Shown piece after piece: positions 1 to 5,600 of a stretch of DNA of 5,882 nt. The DNA is from a bacterium. Its GTDB lineage: Bacteria > Patescibacteriota > Saccharimonadia > Saccharimonadales > Saccharimonadaceae. The DNA lies in assembly GCA_004561445.1 (NCBI GenBank), contig SFVX01000009.1, positions 1 to 5,882 on the forward strand, in the 5' to 3' direction. A program made the position numbers and the translations under genes. Numbering within the stretch: the stretch's first letter is position 1; every line of letters starts with the position of its first letter. The notes beneath the pieces were generated by a model. That model was not told the DNA's origin. It did not search any database and saw nothing but the letters and a program-made list of their open reading frames with translations.

Positions 1-17
1 AGGTCAAAATCCTTTGT

Positions 18-62
18 AAATAAGGCATGCGAAAAGGCCACCCCTGGGATGACCTTATTTTT
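18..62 (+). terminator. Probable factor-independent terminator, possibly bidirectional
   Basis: An 8-bp perfect inverted repeat (AAATAAGG at 18-25, CCTTATTT at 53-60) extends inward by 3 bp (CAT 26-28 with ATG 49-51) if A52 is bulged. It is followed by a run of five T (58-62), as expected for a plus-strand terminator of a gene lying left of the window. A second fold inside it, 34-40 with 50-56, pairs fully only in minus-strand RNA through one G-U wobble and is followed there by four U, so it may also stop minus-strand transcripts. No complete gene lies upstream to prove its role. Confidence 0.55.
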
Positions 63-82
63 CGTGCTCTCAGGCACGCCTG
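63..82. repeat. Small overlapping inverted repeats
   Basis: CGTGC (63-67) and GCACG (74-78) form a 5-bp stem with a 6-base loop. Overlapping it, CAGGC (71-75) and GCCTG (78-82) form a near-perfect palindrome with a 2-base centre. The two folds exclude each other. They lie between the terminator-like hairpin and the SLAP gene remnant. No function can be assigned; they could be debris at the junction where the SLAP gene lost its 5' part. Confidence 0.35.
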
Positions 83-91
83 GTTATTTGA

Positions 92-322
92 CGCTTACGC
101 ACGATTAGCTACTACTACCTTGTACACAACTCATTCTTGTACAACAAGCATGGTAAGACTATCAAGCGTAACGGCAAACGTATCCTTGTTAGAAAAGGTG
201 TAAGACTTGAAGCTAACAAGGTAAAGGTAGTCAAGATTAATGGTAAGAAATTCTACAAGGTGGGCAAGAGCACTTACATTAAGTTTAGAAATGCTAAATT
301 AATTATAAGTCCTAACAACTAG
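92..322 (+). pseudogene. 3' remnant of a SLAP (S-layer protein) domain gene
   Basis: The frame is open from just after a TGA at 89-91 to TAG at 320-322. The recognisable part starts near LVHNSFLYNKHGK (119 onward) and continues through KINGKKFYKVGKSTYIKF. This is the pattern of the Lactobacillus SLAP domain: a Tyr-Asn-Lys-x-Gly-Lys turn, many Lys/Arg, and an NGKKFYKVG strand. SLAP domains of about 60 residues attach S-layer and other exported proteins non-covalently to wall polymers. One full repeat is present with a 7-residue tail. A TTG at 137 could serve as a start, but I see no ribosome binding site, and starting there would cut off the first strand of the domain. No signal peptide or upstream domain is in frame. 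Frame 1 is open from base 1 to a TAG at 106-108 and ends in LTLTHD, which hints at a frameshift or junction near 90-110. I infer a decayed 3' end. The domain call is firm; whether the gene is truly broken is less so. Confidence 0.75.
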
Positions 323-339
323 TTAGATTTTCTGAGCTA

Positions 340-2046
340 TTAGAATAAATAAGAAAAGTGTCTGGAAAAAAACTCGATTTTTAGCCCGGATATAAAAACA
401 CAGAAATTCATTATTTTTAGTGAATTCCTGTGTTTTTTGTTTTTGAAATGAAAATTCGAAGGCTTTACCTTCTTGTTGGCTCCATATTTTTTCAGATTCA
501 TCGTCATGAACATGATACCGACATCCGTTTCGACTTTCTTTTTGCCTCTTAAATGCGTTCTGCGCATACCAAATACACTCTTCATGTGCCCAAAAATTGG
601 CTCCACATCTGACTTGCGACAGCCATAGATGCGTTTGCCTTCTTCGCTTTGAAGAGTCTCTTTTGCTTTTTCTTTTAAATACTGCCAGTTAGGATTGTAG
701 TGAATCTGTCTTTGTCGACCTGTTTTGGTTTTAGCCAATTGGGTCAGTTCTTCAGTTAGCTGGAACTCATCAGCTTCATAAATTTTGAAGTTTCTGACCA
801 TGCCAGTAGATCGATCTTTTCTTTGACTATAATATTTGAAGTTGAAGCGGACGCCTGATTTATCTACGTAATAGTCTTCTTCTTCGTTATAGTACCAGTT
901 GTCGACCTTTGATGGATCTTTCTTATATTTTCGCGTTTGTTCTTTTTCATATTGGGTATACGGAATCTGATAGTTCTTATCTGAATAATTCTCTTCCAGA
1001 ATCGAGTAATTGTATTCACTGCCATAGCCCGCATCGGCCACAATATTTTGAAACTTATCGAGAATTCCTCTGGACTTCATTTGGTCTAGAAATGGTTCGA
1101 ATGTTCTAAAGTCAGTCGGATTAGGAAACGGGGCAAAATCAACTATATATTGATTAGTAGTCGCTGCCTGAATATTGTAGCCTGGCTTTAGCTGCCCGTT
1201 TTTCATATGATCTTCTTTCATATGCATGAAGGTGGCATCATGATCTGTTTTAGAGTAGCTGTTACGGCCAGCAAAGATCTCTTCAGCTTCTTCGTACTTT
1301 TTAGCACGCGGAATAAAATCTTTTCTGAGTTTATGTGCGATCTTCTTTAATTCACGGCGCTTGGCCTTATTTTTTGATCCGCCTGGAATGGCTTTAGGTT
1401 CTCGATCAATTTTCTCGGTCAGCTTCTCAACTTCTTTTTCCGTTTCTTGAGCCAGAATCTCTAAGCCTTGACTAGTTTGGGCTTCTTCTTCGGCCATGGC
1501 TTTGACTACTTCTTTATTGATCAGTTCTTCATATAAAGCAGACACGTCTTCCTTTAACTTGGCATGATACTTCTCAATAGCTTTTCGCCAGACAAAAGTG
1601 TACCTGTTGGCGTCCGCTTCAATCTTAGTACCATCGATAAAAACTGCATTTTCACGGATTAATCCCTCATCTTCTAATAATGAAGTAAAGTAGACAAAGC
1701 ACTGCTTAATTACCTTATTGGCATGGTCGCTTGATCTGAAATTATTGATCGTGTGATAAGAAATCTTTCTATTGTCAGCCAAAATCATCATGGGCAGATT
1801 CTCTTCTAGCATTCTTTCAATTTTTCTGCCTGAAAAAACTCTTCTAGAATAAGCAAAGAGTAAAATCTTAAGCATCATTGCCGGGTGATATGCAGGTCTG
1901 CCTGTATTAGAAGTGGTTTCTAAGATAACTTCGTTAGGAATAGAATCAACGAATTCACTGATAACACTGGCAATGTGATTTGCAGGGATAGAAAAATCTA
2001 AATTTAATGATAAAGCAGTTTGTCCTGTGATATAATTTTGATACAT
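340..2046 (-). CDS. IS1182-family DDE transposase
   Basis: Transposase of 568 residues that cuts and joins the IS ends. The N-terminal region (about 40-115) has the DUF772-like helical pattern of IS5/IS1182 transposases (NTGRPAYHPAMMLKILLFAY). The probable catalytic triad is D138 (FIDGTKIEAD), D338 (VADAGYGSE) and E482 (VEPIFGHMKSVFGMRR). A charged Lys/Glu-rich, coiled-coil-like insert occupies about 155-255, and a KPGYNIQ motif lies at 287-293. I chose ATG at 2046 because AGAAAGTGGG ends seven bases before it; a GTG at 2058 lies inside that ribosome-binding motif and would add only four residues. Length is normal for the family and no frameshift is seen, so the enzyme may be active. Oddly, residues 537-551 are encoded by a terminator stem-loop, and the stop (340-342) lies beyond the IS end, so about the last five residues come from host DNA. 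A weak promoter may lie between 2065 and 2110, but no clear -35/-10 pair stands out. Confidence 0.93.
   Translation of the reverse strand: MYQNYITGQTALSLNLDFSIPANHIASVISEFVDSIPNEVILETTSNTGRPAYHPAMMLKILLFAYSRRVFSGRKIERMLEENLPMMILADNRKISYHTINNFRSSDHANKVIKQCFVYFTSLLEDEGLIRENAVFIDGTKIEADANRYTFVWRKAIEKYHAKLKEDVSALYEELINKEVVKAMAEEEAQTSQGLEILAQETEKEVEKLTEKIDREPKAIPGGSKNKAKRRELKKIAHKLRKDFIPRAKKYEEAEEIFAGRNSYSKTDHDATFMHMKEDHMKNGQLKPGYNIQAATTNQYIVDFAPFPNPTDFRTFEPFLDQMKSRGILDKFQNIVADAGYGSEYNYSILEENYSDKNYQIPYTQYEKEQTRKYKKDPSKVDNWYYNEEEDYYVDKSGVRFNFKYYSQRKDRSTGMVRNFKIYEADEFQLTEELTQLAKTKTGRQRQIHYNPNWQYLKEKAKETLQSEEGKRIYGCRKSDVEPIFGHMKSVFGMRRTHLRGKKKVETDVGIMFMTMNLKKYGANKKVKPSNFHFKNKKHRNSLKIMNFCVFISGLKIEFFSRHFSYLF
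356..374. repeat. IS terminal inverted repeat, left end (transposase 3' side)
   Basis: AAGTGTCTGGAAAAAAACT is the reverse complement of the other end apart from one substitution and one extra A. The transposase frame runs through it on the minus strand, so the repeat is also coding. Confidence 0.8.
394..438. terminator. Stem-loop terminator inside the IS at the transposase 3' end
   Basis: AAAAACACAG (394-403) pairs with CTGTGTTTTT (428-437). After one A-C mismatch, AATTCA (405-410) pairs with TGAATT (421-426), leaving a 10-base loop. On the minus strand the stem ends in five U; on the plus strand a run of six T (433-438) plays the same role, so it can act in both directions. It would end the transposase transcript and also stop transcripts entering from the SLAP side. 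It overlaps the last transposase codons. Confidence 0.8.
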
Positions 2047-2121
2047 GTTTAAGCCCACTTTCTATTGTTTTTTTGTGGTGATTAAATAATATCAAGGAAT
2101 GGGTTTAAAGTATACAAAAAG

Positions 2122-2156
2122 AGCGATGACTTCTTATGAAGTTCATCGCTTTTTTC
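2122..2156. terminator. Stem-loop terminator inside the IS, upstream of the transposase
   Basis: AGCGATGA-CTTC (2122-2133) pairs with GAAGTTCATCGCT (2138-2150) with one bulged base and a TTAT loop. Six T follow on the plus strand (2150-2155), and the minus strand has a U-rich tail. It lies between the IS end and the transposase start, where it would stop host transcripts from running into the transposase. Such insulation is common in insertion sequences. Confidence 0.75.
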
Positions 2157-2170
2157 ATGGCCTGGAAGTT

Positions 2171-2188
2171 AGTTTTTCCCAGACACTT
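2171..2188. repeat. IS terminal inverted repeat, right end (transposase 5' side)
   Basis: AGTTTTTCCCAGACACTT, read on the minus strand as AAGTGTCTGGGAAAAACT, matches the left-end repeat. It lies about 125 bp upstream of the transposase start codon. Confidence 0.8.
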
Positions 2189-2221
2189 AAGTTTAATATA
2201 TTTTTTACGCCTGTAAAAATT

Positions 2222-2259
2222 AACGGCACCAAGACCATTAGGCCTTGGTGCCGTTTTGT
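2222..2259 (+). terminator. Strong terminator, probably that of the interrupted SLAP gene
   Basis: A perfect 12-bp stem, AACGGCACCAAG (2222-2233) with CTTGGTGCCGTT (2244-2255), encloses a 10-base loop and is followed by TTTTG. It lies 34 bp outside the IS right end, and no plus-strand gene now lies directly before it. If the IS is removed, it falls about 65-70 bp after the SLAP gene stop, a normal terminator distance. It also shields the adhesin promoter from upstream transcription. The structure is firm; its original owner is inferred. Confidence 0.85.
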
Positions 2260-2544
2260 TATCTGCAAGTAACTTGATAGTTTGGATGGGGGAGGTTGCT
2301 GATATCACTCAGCAGAGTTCGATTGACGTGAGTAGGTCCGTGACATATTTAAAGCGATAAAGCAGTTATTTTCGAAAAAAGAGTGTAGGAATAGGATATT
2401 TTCCCACATAAGTCAAGAGGTAAGATTCCTAATAAAGGAGTCCTGTCTGCTTTTTATTACGAAAAAATAACAATATTGCTATTTCTTAGTAAGCGGCTTC
2501 TTTTTTGCTGAGTATGGCTGAGCAAAAAATTAAATAAATTAGTA
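2260..2544. other. AT-rich intergenic region without a gene
   Basis: No reading frame here has a credible start and length on either strand. Minor structures are a 5-bp stem GCTGA/TCAGC (2298-2302 with 2309-2313), the palindrome TTTTCGAAAA (2369-2378), and a 7-bp stem GATTCCT/AGGAGTC (2424-2430 with 2436-2442, one G-T pair). A fragment AAAGGAG at 2435-2440 resembles a ribosome binding site but leads to no frame. The rightmost 45 bases form the likely upstream control region of the adhesin promoter. Confidence 0.6.
2501..2529. promoter_or_regulatory. Candidate regulator-binding site upstream of the adhesin promoter
   Basis: TTTTTTGCT (2501-2509) and AGCAAAAAA (2521-2529) form a perfect 9-bp inverted repeat. 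Within it GCTGAG occurs twice, at 2507 and 2517, spaced exactly 10 bp, about one helical turn. The block ends about 15 bp before the predicted -35 and runs into an A/T tract (2524-2541) resembling an UP element. Neither strand has the T-run placement of a terminator, so an operator is the better reading. This is inferred from pattern alone. Confidence 0.35.
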
Positions 2545-2573
2545 TGGTTAAAGTGTTCATGATATGTTATAAT
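2545..2573 (+). promoter_or_regulatory. Promoter of the mucin-binding adhesin gene
   Basis: A perfect -10 box TATAAT (2568-2573) carries an extended -10 TG one base upstream (TGTTATAAT, 2565-2573). Seventeen bases before it is a weak -35, TGGTTA (2545-2550), and A/T-rich DNA lies further upstream. An extended -10 compensates for a poor -35 in sigma-A promoters. Transcription would start near 2580, giving a 5' leader of about 80 bases before the adhesin ATG. Confidence 0.75.
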
Positions 2574-2591
2574 GTCTGTTGAGTTATAAGA

Positions 2592-2619
2592 ATATAGTTC
2601 AAGAAGAGAGAACTTATAT
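2592..2619 (+). promoter_or_regulatory. Stem-loop in the adhesin 5' leader
   Basis: AGTTC (2596-2600) pairs with GAACT (2610-2614), and ATAT (2592-2595) pairs with ATAT (2616-2619) around a bulged T2615. The loop is purine-rich (AAGAAGAGA). It begins about 12 bases into the predicted transcript and lies 22 bases before the ribosome binding site. It has no T-run, so it is not a terminator; a role in mRNA stability is possible but unproven. Confidence 0.4.
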
Positions 2620-2640
2620 CAAAGCTGTTTTGTTTTTCAT

Positions 2641-2650
2641 AGAAAGTGGG
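2641..2650 (+). promoter_or_regulatory. Ribosome binding site of the adhesin gene
   Basis: AGAAAGTGGG lies 10 bases before ATG 2661 and is a degenerate match to AGGAGGTGA. The same motif precedes the transposase ATG on the other strand. Together with the signal peptide that follows, it fixes the start at 2661. Confidence 0.6.
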
Positions 2651-2660
2651 GAATTATAAA

Positions 2661-5600
2661 ATGTTGTCTAAGAACAACCGGAAGCTGCAAGAGCGCAAGC
2701 TTCAAGAAAAACAACGTTTTGGATTTAGAAAATATAGTTTTGGCTTAGCTTCAGCCTTGCTTGGTGTGTCATTCATGCTGGGGACTGGTAGTACGGTTTC
2801 AGCTGCTACGACTACTCCAGCTGAAAATGTAGCGGCCGCTACGACGAGTAATGCTGATTCAGGTACTGCGGAAGCAGATGCTACCAAGTCAGAAGCAACC
2901 GACACTAAGAGCGCTGATGCTGCTGCAAGTACGACTGATACTTCTGCTACTGAAACTAAGACCGATACAACTGAAGCAAGCAACACTGCTTCTGACAGTT
3001 CAGCAACTACTGATGCAAACAGTACTTCAGCAGCAACTGATAATTCAGACACTAAGGCTGAAAACACCACTGCAAGTGATACTGCTAAAACCGCGTCTAC
3101 TGAACCTGCGAGTGGTGAAAGTAAGAATGCAACTACTGACGCTAGTGCTGAAAAGGCAACTGATTCAGCTGCACAAGCAACTAATGCGTTAAAGGCAGCT
3201 GCTGTAGCAACTGACGCTTCAGCAACTACTACTGATGCAGATTCAACGATCACTGCAACTGATGATGCTGCATCTGCAAAAGGTAAGATCACTGACGAAG
3301 GCAAATCAAAGGGCTTGACTGACAGTGATGTTGACCCAGAGATGAGCGATGCTAACGGGGCAAGTTTGGTCGCTGATGATTCAAATATCCCAAGTGGTTA
3401 CAAGGCTGACCCGACTGAAGGGCGCTACACGTTTGGGATTGTCAGCTTAGGTGGTGACTTTGATAAATGGGTTAAGGGTGACGCTAGCAAATTTAAGAGC
3501 TACAACGGTGAAAATAATACCCATTACTATTTACGTTTCTCAACTAGTAAAAATGCAACTAATGGTACATACGACAGTACTGTGTATTCACAAGTAGTTG
3601 ATGCTACTACTGATACGGTTAAATGGGAACAGGCTTTAACTCCTAACTCGGGTGCAGTAAAAGTTAATAATGGTACTGACGGGTTTGAATTATCTAGTAA
3701 AGTAGCTGGCGTTACTCAATATTATGAACTTAAGTATACTGATACTAAGATTGGCAATGCTTCTACTTCTCGGATTACGATTAATCCTAATAACGGTAGT
3801 TTAACTGCAGTAACTGTTTATAGTAATGGTAAAGCAATACCTGCTGGTAGCGCTACTCCTGGGACCTATACATCAGTATTGTTCCCAGCTACGGGGGTCA
3901 TCAAAACTGAATATATTGCCCGAGATGCAAAAGGAAATGAAACTACCTTGGCAAAATACGAAGAAGGAGGACGTCAAGGTTATAAATATACTATTTCTGG
4001 TCCTAGAGAAATCAAGGGCTATGATTTAATCAGCTCTCCCTCTACAACAACTGGTATTTTGGGTAAAACATATAATGTTGGTGATGTATATGCCGGTGGT
4101 AATTTGGAATTATCTGATCAACTTCAGCTTGCCAGAGTTTACGTTGCTACATCAGAATATGGGGACGCTAAAGTCGAGTTAAGAGTTGCCTTGAAAAAGG
4201 ATGCTGACGGCAATGCGATTACAATTAACAGTGTTAATGACTCGAATATTTGGAAGACAATTTTATCCACTGATTCCTTGGCACCTGGTGCGACTGCTTC
4301 TGACGGTAACTACGGTGGCGGTGCTTCATACTACATTAATGGAAAGGACGGTATAAAGTACATAACGGATGCAGGTTTTACTGAGGAACAACTTGCTGGA
4401 TACAAGAGGCACCTTACGGTCATCATTTTGGCCAACGGTTTGACTCAAGGTCAAGAACCTGCTAAGTACTACTACGCACCACAAGGTCAAGTTCGCATCA
4501 ACTACGTAACCAGCGACGGTAAGGAGATTCGGGGTAAGGATCCGGTTAGTGCGTACGAAAATTCAGGTGCCAACACTTCTTACGACGTAACCGGCTCAAC
4601 TTACCAGCCACAGACCATTACTGCTGATGGCAAGACTTACCGTTTTGTTAAGAGCGACAAGTCAATGGGGACTGCTGGTACGACTGAAATCAATGGTTAC
4701 ACTTACAATGTAACCCCATCAGACGCTACGGGTACGATCAAGTCCACTACGGTTAACGACGTTTACTACGTTTACGAACAGGTAACTTACCACACGGAAG
4801 CTGAATCCAAGGACGTAACTCGGACGATCGAATACTACGACAGCGTGACTGGTGAACCAATTCCATCTGACTTGGAAAAAACGGTCACTCAGACTGCAAC
4901 GCTGACCCGTACCAAGATTTACGATGACCAAAACAACCCCATCGGTTATGGTACTGTTTCAGAAGATGGTTCAAGCTACACGATCGATGACAGCTGGAAG
5001 GTGGCTGACCAGACTTGGACTAAGCAAGATTCTGCTGATCTTTCTGGTTACGGCTACACGGCGCCCGATCGTGCTTCAGTAGATGCGGTAACGGTTGATG
5101 GTGACACGACCAACGTAACGGAAAAGGTATACTACGGCCACCAGACTGTTACAGTAACTCCAGAAAACCCAGGTACTCCAGGTGAACCGATCAACCCTAA
5201 CGACCCTAACAGCCCAGTTTACGGTGAAGAAACTGACCGGAAGAACTTGGTTAAGGACGCAAGTCAAACCATTCACTACGTAGGTGCAGGTGACAAGACT
5301 CCAGCTGACAACGTTGTAACTCAGAAGGATGCCTTCACGCGGACTGTTACTATTGACAAGGTAACTGGTAAGGTTCTGTCCTACACTGACTGGACTGGCG
5401 AAAAGACTTTCAACACTGTTGATACTCCAGTTGTTCAGGGCTACCACGCAGACAAGAAGACTGCTGGTGGTTTGACTGCAACTGTAGACAACCCAGACGT
5501 TGAAGAAACTGTAACTTACGCACCAAACGGCAAGCTTGTTCCAGTGGATCCAGACGGCAACCCAATTCCAGGTGCTGACACGCCAACTTACCCAACGGAC

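Larger units (their letters stand above)
356..2188 (-). mobile_element. IS1182-family insertion sequence, about 1.83 kb
   Basis: The element is bounded by imperfect terminal inverted repeats (356-374 and 2171-2188). The outer ten bases, AAGTGTCTGG, match exactly, followed by an A-run and CT at both ends. Its single gene is a transposase on the minus strand. A stem-loop terminator lies just inside each end (394-438 and 2122-2156), which would isolate the transposase from host promoters and limit outward read-through. I find no convincing target-site duplication: the left flank reads ...AATAAATAAGAA and the right flank AAGTTTAATATA. The exact outer boundary could be two bases further in, at the GTGTCTGG motif. 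It separates the SLAP gene remnant from what looks like that gene's terminator. Confidence 0.85.

Noticed and set aside
909..1109. 66-codon plus-strand frame inside the transposase
   Set aside because: It is antisense to the conserved catalytic region of the transposase and has no supporting signals.
279..2195. Shared TTAAGTTTA at 279-287 and 2187-2195 as a target-site duplication
   Set aside because: The left copy lies inside the SLAP coding sequence, about 70 bases from the IS end, and the right copy overlaps the terminal repeat. It is probably a chance match in AT-rich DNA.
2105..2308. 67-codon minus-strand frame
   Set aside because: It crosses the IS boundary and two terminator stem-loops and has no ribosome binding site or recognisable domain.
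2388..2418. Minus-strand promoter-like pair (TTGACT, 17-base spacer, TATTCC)
   Set aside because: The -10 is poor and no gene lies downstream on that strand before the strong stem-loop at 2222-2255.
2424..2455. Stem GATTCCT/AGGAGTC followed by a T-run as a terminator
   Set aside because: The stem is short with a G-T pair, the T-run starts 8 bases after it, and no gene lies upstream to terminate.
2851..3192. 113-codon Leu/Gln-rich plus-strand frame
   Set aside because: It is a shifted reading of the same low-complexity stalk, with no ribosome binding site and no resemblance to a protein family.
2702..3304. 200-codon Ala/Val/Ser-rich frame on the minus strand opposite the adhesin stalk
   Set aside because: It is the antisense shadow of biased GCT/ACT/TCA codons. 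Its composition mirrors the stalk, and the sense frame has a signal peptide, promoter and ribosome binding site.
4719..5595. Three minus-strand frames of 61-123 codons opposite the Mub repeats
   Set aside because: They are antisense to clearly conserved MucBP/Mub domains and have no start signals; the biased codons keep them open.
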